64,000 bases of DNA from Acidimicrobiia bacterium (GTDB lineage Bacteria; Actinomycetota; Acidimicrobiia; Acidimicrobiales; Bin134): the NCBI GenBank assembly GCA_022822905.1, contig JAJDYE010000032.1:1-64000 (forward strand), given 5' to 3'. Numbering within the stretch: the first letter of the stretch is position 1; each line of letters opens with the position of its first letter. Of the stretch, positions 25,573-34,504 are shown in pieces. A program made the position numbers and the translations under genes. A model generated the notes under the pieces. The model made no database searches, was not told the DNA's origin, and saw only the letters and a program-made list of their open reading frames with translations.

Positions 25573-26289
25573 TCAGGCGATTTTCATGCACCTGACAGCA
25601 TCGTCGATAATGCCGTCGTCTATGCCCCAGGTCTCTCTAATATCTTCCCGTGACTCTCCGGCTTCGACTGCTTCAACAATCGAGTCTACGCGCAGTCTCC
25701 GGCCTGCCACTGTGGGCTGCCCTGACGCGTAGTTAGGATCGACGGCTATGGTCCCTGTGATGTTGATTCGTCTCACATAGCCTAGTTCTTCGTCGTACTC
25801 CGCAGTCCTTCGGAAGCCCTCGACCTCCATTGAGGGGATCAGAAGCTGCCCACTCCTGAGCACTAGATAGAGGGATGGCTGCAAGCCAGTGGAAGCTTGC
25901 ACATCGAGGATCAGCTCCCGGCCCTCCACGCTGGTGAAAGGACTCGAATAGGCCAACGGGTGCTTCTTCCCCAGTCTCTCCCTCAGCTCCATGATCGCTG
26001 GCCGCAGGCGGAATACCGTGACACCCTGCTGCCGGTACTCGGAGATCAGGCGCGCCTCAACGTACTCCCCCCACGTCACCATGTCAGAGCCTGTCCTGGC
26101 CTCACGGATCAGTGGTTCGTAGACCTTGCCTCTTGACTCGTAACCATCGATCCACCGGCGCGACGTGCCGTCAGAGACCCTGAGGAGCCGGTCTGTCTGG
26201 CCCATCGAATACACCGGCTTGTCGAGCAGGTCGATCACAGCACCCCCGTTGTCGGCAGGGCCTGGCTTGCCAGCCACGGAGCGGTTCAT
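25573..26289 (-). CDS. HTH-DUF433 antitoxin (VapB45-like)
   Basis: A 238-residue protein. An N-terminal MerR-like helix-turn-helix (YSMGQTDRLLRVSDGTSRRW, about residues 27-46) is followed by a central beta domain. The C-terminal DUF433 core (ASGQPTVAGRRLRVDSIV, then EAGESREDI and WGIDDGIIDDAVRC) would bind the toxin. It lies one base upstream of the PIN-like gene on the same strand, the canonical antitoxin-first order, and probably autoregulates through the HTH. It is longer than the orphan DUF433 protein at the island's left edge. Confidence 0.85.
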   Translation of the reverse strand: MNRSVAGKPGPADNGGAVIDLLDKPVYSMGQTDRLLRVSDGTSRRWIDGYESRGKVYEPLIREARTGSDMVTWGEYVEARLISEYRQQGVTVFRLRPAIMELRERLGKKHPLAYSSPFTSVEGRELILDVQASTGLQPSLYLVLRSGQLLIPSMEVEGFRRTAEYDEELGYVRRINITGTIAVDPNYASGQPTVAGRRLRVDSIVEAVEAGESREDIRETWGIDDGIIDDAVRCMKIA

Positions 26290-26522
26290 ACCCTGGCCCC
26301 GGATATCAGGAGGCGTGCAGGCGCAGTCATGAAACCAGGCAGTTCAAATCGTTGAAATCCCGCTTCATGGATTACAGCCTCCGCATCCAGGTCGCTTCTG
26401 CTATCTAAAATAGCCCAGCCATGTCGAAACCACGAGCCTAACCATCCGATCTCTGAGTGGTCGGCCTGGAAGCAGATCGCCGCTGGAGATGTGGACATCG
26501 GGAACCCGCAGAAGTTCGTCAA
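26286..26522 (-). CDS. doubtful 78-residue frame upstream of the antitoxin
   Basis: The frame's stop overlaps the antitoxin start by 4 nt (ATGA), which is the only support. The translation (for example GWLGSWFRHGWAILDSRSDL) matches no family I know. It may be leader sequence rather than a gene. The rest of the interval to hsdR (26523-26659) holds nothing convincing. Confidence 0.2.
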   Translation of the reverse strand: MTNFCGFPMSTSPAAICFQADHSEIGWLGSWFRHGWAILDSRSDLDAEAVIHEAGFQRFELPGFMTAPARLLISGARV

Positions 26523-26659
26523 CCAAGGGAGGCCGACCAGATGCCCTCCTTTGCAAGTTTTGCAAAATGGTCAATGTTGCGTCTGCGCACTGTGGTGGCA
26601 CGGATATCGGCGCGGCGTAGGGTGTTCTGGATGTCGGACCGAATGGAAGTTGGCTGCTG

Positions 26660-29600
26660 ATGCCTGCTGATGAGGCGGCATTCGAGGAGCACATCGCCAC
26701 GTGGCTGGTCAAGCATGGGGGTTATCAGCGGGTCAAAGTCGGTAATGCCGGGGGTGAGCCTCGGGATTTCAATGTCCAGGCGGGTGTGGATACGGCTGAT
26801 CTCTTTGAGTTCATCGGGGCGACGCAGGCGGAGAAGTGGGAGCGTCTTGTCGATTCGGCCTATGGCGGCGACCCGAACCAGGCGCAGTCGGGATTTGTGC
26901 AGCGATTGGCGTCGGAGTTGAACAGTCGGGGAACGGTGGATGTTCTACGCCGTGGGGTGGTAGATCGGAACGTCACGATCCAGCTGGCTTTCTTCAAGCC
27001 TGCCCAGGGGCTGACGCAGGAACTTGTGGAGAGTTACGAGGCGAATGTGCTGTCGGTTGCTCGGCAGTTGCCGTTTGAGTCCGACAGCGCCCGAACTGTT
27101 GATCTGGGTCTGTTTGTCAACGGGATACCGGTGGCGACGGCGGAGTTGAAGAATCCCCTGACTGGGCAGACAGTCGAGAACGCCATTGCCCAGTATCGGA
27201 CTGGCCGGCCTCACAACAACAGAACTCTGGGGCGGGTTGGAATGGTGCACTTCGCAGTAGATCCCTCGTCGGTAGCTATGACGACGCGTCTTGCAGGCAA
27301 ACGGACCCGATTCCTGCCCTTCAATCGAGGCCACGAGCTTGGTGCGGGAAACCCGCCCAACCCGGACGGACACCGCACCGCATATCTGTGGGAGCAGGTG
27401 TGGTCGCGGGATGCCTGGATGGACATCTTGCACCGCTTCATCCATGTGGAGAAGCCTTCTCGCGGCTCAAAGGCCCGCCCTCAGGTGATCTTCCCGAGGT
27501 TCCACCAGTGGGATGCCGTGCGGCAATTGGAGGCCGATGCCAAGGAGTCCGGAGCGGGCCGCAGCTACCTTGTGCAGCACTCGGCGGGGTCGGGAAAATC
27601 GAACTCGATCGCCTGGCTGGCGTATCGGCTGTCGTCACTGCACTCCGACGACGATGTTCAGGTGTTCGACAAGGTGGTGGTGATTACCGACCGGGTCGTG
27701 CTCGACCGGCAGCTCCAAGACACGATCAGCCAGTTCGAGCACGCCATCGGCGTGGTGGAGCGCATCGACGAGAACTCAGCGCAACTCGCTGCGGCCCTTG
27801 AGGGCGAGCAGGCCCGGATCATCGTGACCACCCTGCAGAAGTTCCCGTTCATCTTCGACAAGGTCGAGTCGCTACCCGAGCGCAACTATGCGGTGATCGT
27901 GGACGAGGCCCATTCGTCGCAGACCGGCGATGCGGCCAAAGAGCTTCGCCGAGCGCTGGGTTCAGCGGAGATTGAGCTTGATGAGGATTTGGAAGCGAAT
28001 GAAGTCGACACGTTGCTTGCTGAGGCTGTGGCAGCTCGCGGCCGCCAGCCCAACTTGTCGTTTTTCGCATTCACCGCCACGCCCAAGGGACGCACGCTGG
28101 AGCTGTTCGGCGAGATTAGCGCCAGCACCAGACACGAACCATTCCACCTGTATCCAATGCGCCAAGCCATCGAGGAAGGTTTCATCGAGGATGTGCTGGC
28201 CGGCTACCTCACCTACAACCAGTACTTCCACCTAGAGAAGTCGATTCTCGATGACCCTGAGTACGACACCAGCAAGGCTCGAGCTGCGATAGCCAAGTTC
28301 GTGTCTCTGCACCCCGACAACCTCTCGCAGAAGGCCCAGATCATCGTCGAGCACTTCCGCACCAAGATCGCTAGGCAGGTGGGTGGCCAGGCCAAGGCGA
28401 TGGTGGTGTGCTCGTCGCGGCTCCATGCGGTGCGGATGTGGGACGCGTTGCGTGGCTATGCCAACAACTTGGGTTATGAACTCGGGGTGCTGGTGGCGTT
28501 CTCAGGTGAGGTTGATGGGATAACCGAGGCCAAGGCCAACGGTTTTGGGGATTCCCAGACCGCTGAGCGGTTTGACACAGATGAGTGGCAGATCATGGTG
28601 GTGGCGGAGAAGTTCCAGACCGGGTTCGATCAGCCGAAGCTGTCGGCCATGTACGTGGACAAGACCCTCACGGGTTTGGCAGCTGTGCAGACCTTGTCTC
28701 GGCTCAACCGCATCCACCCTGACAAGTCCGGCACTTACGTCATCGACTTCGTGAACGACGCTGATGAGATCGGCGAGGCGTTCGCCGTATACCACGGCAA
28801 GACTGTTGCACCGCCGACCGACCCGAACCTTCTGTTCGATACCCGTCGCGACCTTGATGTCTTTGGCGTTCTCGACGCAGGTGAGATTGAACGGGTTGCA
28901 AAGCTGCTGTTGGTAGACGGCAATCACGCTCAGATCGACGCTGCCCTCCAGCCCGCGGTCGACCGCTTCAGGGGATTGGGCGATGATGACCAGGAGGCAT
29001 TCCGAGACACCTTGGCTCGGTTTGTGCGCGTGTATGGGTTCCTGTCGCTGGTTGTGGAGTTCCGAAATCCCGAGCTTGAGCGCGACTACCTCTTCTGTCG
29101 GGCACTGGCCGCACATGTCCGAGATCGTGACCCTGGCCAGAGCATCGATTTGGGTTCGGAGGTTGAACTCACTCATCTTCGGCACGAGGTCTCATTCGAG
29201 GGCTCGATCTCACTTGAGAATGAAGAGGGCGAGGTGGCCACGATCTACTCGGGCACGGGCCCGCTGAGTGATCCCGAGGCAGAGCGGCTCTCTCAGATCA
29301 TCGCTCGCATCAACGAACGCTTCGGAACTGACTGGACCGAAGAGGACCGCTTGGTGTTCGAGGCTGCGGCTGGCGATCTCATAGCGGACGCCGAAATCCA
29401 GAATCAGGCGGTGAACAACGACGAGGACACCTTCCGCACCCACGTCTTCCCATCTCGCTACGAAAAGGCCCTGCTGTCGCGCATCGACCGAAATAGCGAG
29501 CTGATCTACGCCTACCTCGACAGCGAGCAGCTCCAAACCGAAGTGCTGGACATCTTCGCAGTCAACGTCCAGAAACGAGCTTCAGTAGCTCGCCAGCGAA

Positions 29601-30139
29601 TTTGCCCCATCGGAGACTTGCTCGGACCGGATCGAGAGTCGCAGTTCCTGGAATACAAATCCACCCTACGCTGGGACATCCGGGAGCAGCGCAAAGGCGG
29701 TGTCCCCGAAGATGCCGTGATAAAGACCATCGCCGGCTTCGCCAACTCCGAGTACGGCGGCACCCTCCTCGTCGGCGTAGCCGACGACGGCTCAGTCCAC
29801 GGCCTGGAGGACGACTACGCCACCTTCTCTAAGCGCGGAGAGCGGGGTGACCAGGACCTATGGGGCCAACACCTACAGAACCTCATCCGAAGCCGCCTGG
29901 GTGATGCAGTCATGCAGCTAGTCACCTGGGAGTTCCACACCGTCAACGGCGGCCAGCTATCCCGCATCAGCATCGACCCCTCAGATTTTCCAATTTTGGA
30001 ACAAAGGGATCAAGAGAGAATATTCTGGCTCAGAACGCCAACGTCTACAATCTCGGTTCCTGACCCAGAAGCAAGAGATCAAATTGTCTCCCGCCGTTGG
30101 GCAAGTTCGATAAGGCCATCATCACTGCAAGACGATTGA
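26660..30139 (+). CDS. hsdR: type I restriction subunit HsdR with C-terminal AlbA_2 domain
   Basis: A 1159-residue DNA translocase/nuclease. The N-terminal nuclease has VDLGLFVNG and TAELKNP (Glu about 160, Lys about 162). The SF2 helicase has Walker A SAGSGKSN near 307-314, VDEAH near 414-418 and motif VI QTLSRLNRIHP. After a helical region, residues about 990-1150 (29630-30110) form a Schlafen-type AlbA_2 DNA-binding domain: SQFLEYKST, IAGFANSEYGGTLLVGV and LEDDYATF. This extra domain explains a length above the usual ~1000-1050. It is separated from hsdMS by about 7.4 kb of other defence genes. The start ATG lies within TGATG. Confidence 0.92.
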   Translation: MPADEAAFEEHIATWLVKHGGYQRVKVGNAGGEPRDFNVQAGVDTADLFEFIGATQAEKWERLVDSAYGGDPNQAQSGFVQRLASELNSRGTVDVLRRGVVDRNVTIQLAFFKPAQGLTQELVESYEANVLSVARQLPFESDSARTVDLGLFVNGIPVATAELKNPLTGQTVENAIAQYRTGRPHNNRTLGRVGMVHFAVDPSSVAMTTRLAGKRTRFLPFNRGHELGAGNPPNPDGHRTAYLWEQVWSRDAWMDILHRFIHVEKPSRGSKARPQVIFPRFHQWDAVRQLEADAKESGAGRSYLVQHSAGSGKSNSIAWLAYRLSSLHSDDDVQVFDKVVVITDRVVLDRQLQDTISQFEHAIGVVERIDENSAQLAAALEGEQARIIVTTLQKFPFIFDKVESLPERNYAVIVDEAHSSQTGDAAKELRRALGSAEIELDEDLEANEVDTLLAEAVAARGRQPNLSFFAFTATPKGRTLELFGEISASTRHEPFHLYPMRQAIEEGFIEDVLAGYLTYNQYFHLEKSILDDPEYDTSKARAAIAKFVSLHPDNLSQKAQIIVEHFRTKIARQVGGQAKAMVVCSSRLHAVRMWDALRGYANNLGYELGVLVAFSGEVDGITEAKANGFGDSQTAERFDTDEWQIMVVAEKFQTGFDQPKLSAMYVDKTLTGLAAVQTLSRLNRIHPDKSGTYVIDFVNDADEIGEAFAVYHGKTVAPPTDPNLLFDTRRDLDVFGVLDAGEIERVAKLLLVDGNHAQIDAALQPAVDRFRGLGDDDQEAFRDTLARFVRVYGFLSLVVEFRNPELERDYLFCRALAAHVRDRDPGQSIDLGSEVELTHLRHEVSFEGSISLENEEGEVATIYSGTGPLSDPEAERLSQIIARINERFGTDWTEEDRLVFEAAAGDLIADAEIQNQAVNNDEDTFRTHVFPSRYEKALLSRIDRNSELIYAYLDSEQLQTEVLDIFAVNVQKRASVARQRICPIGDLLGPDRESQFLEYKSTLRWDIREQRKGGVPEDAVIKTIAGFANSEYGGTLLVGVADDGSVHGLEDDYATFSKRGERGDQDLWGQHLQNLIRSRLGDAVMQLVTWEFHTVNGGQLSRISIDPSDFPILEQRDQERIFWLRTPTSTISVPDPEARDQIVSRRWASSIRPSSLQDD

Positions 30140-30251
30140 GCTCTAGAACCGATTGATGAAGACGGTTCCAAACGTCTTGAGTATGCACTAGCAGCTAGGA
30201 ATGAGAATTGGCGCTTGAGTTGGGCAGGCTGAAATTTTGTTCAACTGAACC

Positions 30252-31055
30252 TCATTTTGGGCGAATTTTATCAGATGAGAACCAATGAACTAGTAGCACC
30301 GAAAGATGGACGATCATCTCAGCCCTCTTCGGTGGCACTTCAAGCGGATCATCAGGGTCACCATGGCGGAATTGGGTCTCCCACACCAATTTCAGCATAC
30401 CTATAACTGAATTGATGTCATCGTGACCATCAACTCCGAAATCGGTAATCCACTTGGAGGGCTTGTCTTCTGCAGCCCTGATCATCTTCCCAAGTGTTGC
30501 TAGATCGTCATTCGGGGTGAAGATGGGCTTTGCGACAACCTCCAATGCCTTGGTGGATTCAAAACAGGCATCATTCGGTTGGGGTTCACGGCTAAACGCA
30601 TAGGATACCGCTCGACGCAAATGTTCGTATGCTCGGCCCCGCGAACTGAGAGTGGTCTCAACTAATTCTGAGAGTTCTGGCGGTTGGCGGCGCTGTAGCT
30701 GGTATCTTCCTTGGTCGTCTAGCCCCACATCATAAATGCTGCGAGAGTCATCAAGATAGCCCTTGACTTCCTCCCAATCGTAATGCTCACCGAGTATGTA
30801 GTCCACAGCATCTAGAAGGAAGCTGTCGCTATTCCAAAGAGCTTTCAGCCTTTCAGTCCGATCATGAGGAAACACTTGGTCGTTGCGCCTCTCGAACTGC
30901 CGCCTGGTATGCTCGAGGCGAAAGTACCCGTCGACAAAATCGAGTAGTGAGTACTTCAAGGGCTCAGAGAGTTCCTCCTGCAGCTCAAAATACTCCTCAA
31001 TTTCCTGAGGATTATTGCGCCTTGAGAGTGGCGGCCTGTGCATTCTTGAATTCAT
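30252..31055 (-). CDS. Abi_C/HEPN-like abortive-infection protein
   Basis: A 267-residue protein. The C-terminal third resembles the abortive-infection C-terminal (HEPN-like) domain: STKALEVVAKPIF, DDLATLGKMIRAAE and a terminal ETQFRHGDPDD ... AEMIVHLSVLLVHWF. It contains an RHG pair like the HEPN R-x-H active region. The N-terminal 130 residues are charged helices. HEPN proteins commonly cleave RNA in phage defence. It is AT-richer than its neighbours and ends the defence island. No obvious antitoxin partner is adjacent. The assignment is moderately confident and the function inferred. Confidence 0.65.
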   Translation of the reverse strand: MNSRMHRPPLSRRNNPQEIEEYFELQEELSEPLKYSLLDFVDGYFRLEHTRRQFERRNDQVFPHDRTERLKALWNSDSFLLDAVDYILGEHYDWEEVKGYLDDSRSIYDVGLDDQGRYQLQRRQPPELSELVETTLSSRGRAYEHLRRAVSYAFSREPQPNDACFESTKALEVVAKPIFTPNDDLATLGKMIRAAEDKPSKWITDFGVDGHDDINSVIGMLKLVWETQFRHGDPDDPLEVPPKRAEMIVHLSVLLVHWFSSDKIRPK

Positions 31056-31107
31056 TTCATTGAGTTGCTTTCTCTTGCATGGCCATTGGTTTTGTCGGTT
31101 TCCGCGC

Positions 31108-31659
31108 TCAGATGGTCTGGGTGCCGTCTACTCCTAGGGCTATGGCTAGGACTACGGCGATGCCGCCTAGGAGGCGGGCGATCACTGAGAGGAGGGGGGT
31201 GGGGACGGCTCGGAACCAGAGGAGGGAGGCGGTGAGCACGGCGGCGAGGACGACGCCGGCCATGGTGCGCCATGTGCCGTCCTGGGCGGCGGTGGCCAGG
31301 ACTACGGCTACTAGTTGGGGGGTGAACATCACGGTCAGGGCGATGAGCGCTACTTGGGTTCCGGCCCGGGGTTCGTCGTGGATTGGGCGGGCGGGCCACA
31401 CCATCCACCGGAGTCCGGCGATGGCGAAGGGCACCGCGGTGGCCAGCCGCCAGGTGCCGGTGGTTACCGACAGGCCGTCGAGGATGGGGTCAGCCAGCGC
31501 GGCGATCACCCACAGCGCGCCCACCGCCGCGGCCACGGCCAGCACCACCCGGGGTCGCCACTGATCACGGTTGGAGGGCCGCCAGGCCACGCTCAGTGCG
31601 CCCGCGGCCGGGTTGGCCGCGGCCAGCACCATCAACATCACTGGTCCGAGTCCGCTCAT
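31108..31659 (-). CDS. MarC-like small membrane protein
   Basis: A 183-residue protein with about six hydrophobic segments. The start MSGLGPVMLMVLAAANPAAG and the C-terminal pattern LLSVIARLLGGIAVVLAIAL weakly resemble MarC-family membrane proteins. The substrate is unknown. It is the last gene of the six-gene minus-strand operon, 81 bp after the alpha-toroid gene. The tentative family call could be wrong, but the membrane topology is clear. Confidence 0.55.
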   Translation of the reverse strand: MSGLGPVMLMVLAAANPAAGALSVAWRPSNRDQWRPRVVLAVAAAVGALWVIAALADPILDGLSVTTGTWRLATAVPFAIAGLRWMVWPARPIHDEPRAGTQVALIALTVMFTPQLVAVVLATAAQDGTWRTMAGVVLAAVLTASLLWFRAVPTPLLSVIARLLGGIAVVLAIALGVDGTQTI

Positions 31660-31740
31660 GGCAGCCGCCCTTTCGTAGCTTTGGCCTTGTCAATCGAATC
31701 GGTTGATGGCAACCCGAGCCCGCTCATGGTGTTCCTGCTT

Positions 31741-32925
31741 TCATGGCTTGTTTCCTCCGAGGTTGAAACTGACATCGGCCAGCAACAGGCCCGAGACGGC
31801 GTGCTGCTGGTCGTCCACCCTGGTTAAGTCGTCGTAGTACCAAGCGCCGTCGGCGGCTTGGGCTTCGGCCAGGCGGGCCGCCCCGCACTCCAACCGGTCC
31901 CGCAGCGGAGCGTCGGCCAGCCGGGGCTCGTTGAGCCACAGCCACTCCAGCGCGCCCAGTCCCTCAAGGATGGTCCCGTAGCCGCCGCCGCGGGGCATGG
32001 GCAGGTGGGAGAGCTCGGCCACGCCCTCTCGCTGGGCGTCCCAGCGGATCATCTGCCCGAATCGCCCGGCCAGGCGCTGGGCGTATTCCAGGTGGTGGTC
32101 TTCCAGCCCCCACTCGGCCATCTCGCCCAGGGTGTAGGCCGCCCACTGATCGGGCCACGGCGGGGGCCACAGCTCTTCCAGCTCGTCGCGCTCAGTGGAC
32201 AAGTAGTCCATGATGGCCCACACCCGGGCGTCCCAGCCCTCTCCGGGGAAGGCCTCGTGCATCAGGGCCAGGCCCCAGGCGGCCTCCCCGGTGGCGAACC
32301 GGGACCGCTCTCCGGGCACCGGTGCGCCTGTCTTGGGATCCCAGAAGTTGAGCATCCCCCCGTCGGGCAGCTGCTGGCCCATCAGGAACCGGCCCAGCGC
32401 CCGCATCTCGCCGTCGTAGCGAGGGTCGCCGGTGAGGATGCGCCGATGGGCCAGCGACACCAGCGTCAGCGATGCCGTCCCTGTCTTCACCGGCCCTCGG
32501 GGCGACAGCGCCGGTCCCATACCCCCATTGCCGGTGTCCACGGCCCGCTCCAACAGGTAGTTCATGCCCCGGTCGGCGGCCTCCACTACCTGGTGGTTTT
32601 GGCCCTGTTGCGCAATGGCCAGCTGGTAGAGCGACATGGTGCCCCCGGCGTGGCGGACCAGGTTGTAACCCGGCACTGCCGACTCGGTGCGCCGGTCGTA
32701 TTCGTACAGGTATCGACCGCTGGGCTCCTGGGTGCGGACAATCCAGTCGGCTCCGGCGTCGATGGCGGTTTGCCCGTCTCCGGGGGAGTATTCCGGGCAC
32801 ACCTCGGGTGCGGCCAGCGTCACCCGCAATAGAGCGGCGATCACCACCCACGCCACCGCCCAGCCCACCAGCCGGCGTCGAGCTCTGCTCGACAAGAGGC
32901 GCCGCAACGACGACAAAGCGCTCAC
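31741..32925 (-). CDS. secreted alpha-toroid (prenyltransferase/squalene-cyclase-like) protein
   Basis: 394 residues from GTG 32925, which overlaps the stop of the HTTM gene (GTGA). An N-terminal membrane segment (WAVAWVVIAALL) is followed by helical repeats typical of alpha/alpha toroids: GADWIVRTQEPSGRY, LGRFLMGQQLPDGGML and AEAQAADGAWYY, with recurrent Gln-x-Asp-Gly-x-Trp/Tyr turns. No DXDD or DCTAE cyclase motif is visible, so it is probably not a terpene cyclase. It may process or bind a surface polymer or peptide. The longer frame to 33261 is the HTTM gene read out of frame. Confidence 0.75.
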   Translation of the reverse strand: MSALSSLRRLLSSRARRRLVGWAVAWVVIAALLRVTLAAPEVCPEYSPGDGQTAIDAGADWIVRTQEPSGRYLYEYDRRTESAVPGYNLVRHAGGTMSLYQLAIAQQGQNHQVVEAADRGMNYLLERAVDTGNGGMGPALSPRGPVKTGTASLTLVSLAHRRILTGDPRYDGEMRALGRFLMGQQLPDGGMLNFWDPKTGAPVPGERSRFATGEAAWGLALMHEAFPGEGWDARVWAIMDYLSTERDELEELWPPPWPDQWAAYTLGEMAEWGLEDHHLEYAQRLAGRFGQMIRWDAQREGVAELSHLPMPRGGGYGTILEGLGALEWLWLNEPRLADAPLRDRLECGAARLAEAQAADGAWYYDDLTRVDDQQHAVSGLLLADVSFNLGGNKP

Positions 32926-34001
32926 TGGTACCGCCAGAACCGGGAGAACAGGAAGGTGGCCGGAAGCCGGGTCTGCACGAACTGCCGGGCCTCTCGCCCC
33001 TCCAGCACGGTGCCGTCGCGATCCACCATGCACCACGATGCCCCCGGTGCCACGGTGATGTCGAACCGGGCCATCCAGTCCAGCCATCTCACCCAGCGGC
33101 TGGGGGTGATCAGGGTGCGGTCGCGGGTGGACGGAACCGCCCACAAGGCCAGAGCGCCGACGGCGATCACGCTGAACACCTGCACGTGGGAGGTCACCTC
33201 GATGCCCACGTGGAAGGCCACCGCCACCCACACCGCCACCAGCCGGGTGCGGCGGAACCACAGACCAAAGGCGATGAACAGCTCGGTGGCCACCGCGGCG
33301 GGCGAGAGCATCCAGTGGAACGCCCGAGCAGTCACCACCTCCAGCACCGGGTCGGCCAGCGTGTCGCCTATGGCGTCGCGCACCTCGTTCTGGTAGCGGA
33401 CAGAGCGGTCATGGAGCACCCGGCCGCCCACCCAGTCAGGGTCGATCAGCTTGGAGAACCCCGAGGCGAAGTAGACGACCGCGGCCTCGAACCGAAGCAG
33501 CCATATTGGCCACACCAAGGCCTGGTCATCGGGCGGCGGTCGGCGAAGTGCGTCCAGCGACAGCGCCCGGCCGTTGTCGCACAGGGCCACCCCGGCCAAA
33601 AGGATCACCAGAAACGCCCGGTTGTGGTGGAAGTGGGTCTGTGACAAGAAGAGGTTGTAGGCCACCACCGTGAATGCGGCCCAAGAGGCAGGTCGCGACC
33701 ACCAGCCCACCGTCATCAGCACCGCAGCGGCCACCCCGATCCACAGCAGCGCCACGTACAGCCCTTCGGGAGCATTGGGATACCACGCCCACCACGGCTG
33801 CTGGAAGCGGTCGTGGTAGGTGATGCCATCCAGCGCGTCGGCCAGAAACGGCCGCAGGTGCCAGATCACGCAGGGACCCAGCACGATGCGCAGCACGGCT
33901 GCCCCCCGCACGCTGGCCGGCTCGTCGAACACCTCGCCCAGCCAGCGGTGGAACTGGTCCCGCCATTGGGTGTCCGAAGCCGAAGAAACCGTGGCCGTCA
34001 T
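32922..34001 (-). CDS. HTTM domain membrane protein (gamma-carboxylase-like)
   Basis: A 359-residue protein with several membrane spans in the horizontally transferred transmembrane (HTTM) domain, a relative of vitamin K-dependent gamma-carboxylase. Visible conserved parts are LRIVLGPCVIWH near residue 40, SQTHFHHNRAFLVI, VYFASGFSKLIDPDWV and a His-rich helix with VAFHVGIEV. The soluble C-terminus ends FSRFWRYQ. The start overlaps the upstream small-protein stop (ATGA) and the stop overlaps the downstream alpha-toroid start, so three genes are tightly coupled. The bacterial HTTM reaction is unknown. Confidence 0.85.
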   Translation of the reverse strand: MTATVSSASDTQWRDQFHRWLGEVFDEPASVRGAAVLRIVLGPCVIWHLRPFLADALDGITYHDRFQQPWWAWYPNAPEGLYVALLWIGVAAAVLMTVGWWSRPASWAAFTVVAYNLFLSQTHFHHNRAFLVILLAGVALCDNGRALSLDALRRPPPDDQALVWPIWLLRFEAAVVYFASGFSKLIDPDWVGGRVLHDRSVRYQNEVRDAIGDTLADPVLEVVTARAFHWMLSPAAVATELFIAFGLWFRRTRLVAVWVAVAFHVGIEVTSHVQVFSVIAVGALALWAVPSTRDRTLITPSRWVRWLDWMARFDITVAPGASWCMVDRDGTVLEGREARQFVQTRLPATFLFSRFWRYQ

Positions 34002-34504
34002 GGGCCGCCCACTTCTCGGTCGTGGCTGCGGATCACCGTGACATGGGGGCCGCGGGCGTTGCGGTAGTAAGTGACGGTGGCCTCCCAGTAGCGCGTTTCG
34101 GTGTCACCGGGGGTGTTGTCGGCCATCCAGTCCAGGGCGTGGTCCAAGAAGTCCACCACCGCGTCCACCCCGGAGAAGGCGTGGCGCTGGCACCAGGGGG
34201 ACCGCAGCGGCCCCCAATCGATCAGCTCGTTCCAGTCGTAGCCCTCCCAGCGGCCGTTGGGCACCGCCACTCGCTGGCCGTCGTCCAGCACCCGCGCCAG
34301 CTCCACCGCGTAGGTGCTCGACTCATTGAACGGCTGGAAGGCGAAGTAGTTGTGCGGGTCGCGGTAGCCGTTGGCCACCAGCGCCAGTTGGGCGACCACC
34401 ACCGCGGCGGCAAACCACCTGGCCCCCCGCCGTCGCCACAGGGGCCGATTCGGCCCGGCTTGAGGGGCAGTCGATTCGGCGACAGCGTCAGCCGTCGTCG
34501 CCAT
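33998..34504 (-). CDS. small membrane-anchored protein of the HTTM operon
   Basis: A 168-residue protein. A single membrane segment (WFAAAVVVAQLALVANGY, about residues 30-48) is followed by an extracytoplasmic domain of about 120 residues rich in Trp/Tyr/Asp (WEGYDWNELIDWGPLRSPWC and the end HVTVIRSHDREVGG). No family was recognised. It is coupled to the HTTM gene (ATGA) and overlaps the nitroreductase gene's 3' end by 17 bp. By position it is probably a dedicated partner or substrate of the HTTM protein. Confidence 0.65.
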   Translation of the reverse strand: MATTADAVAESTAPQAGPNRPLWRRRGARWFAAAVVVAQLALVANGYRDPHNYFAFQPFNESSTYAVELARVLDDGQRVAVPNGRWEGYDWNELIDWGPLRSPWCQRHAFSGVDAVVDFLDHALDWMADNTPGDTETRYWEATVTYYRNARGPHVTVIRSHDREVGGP

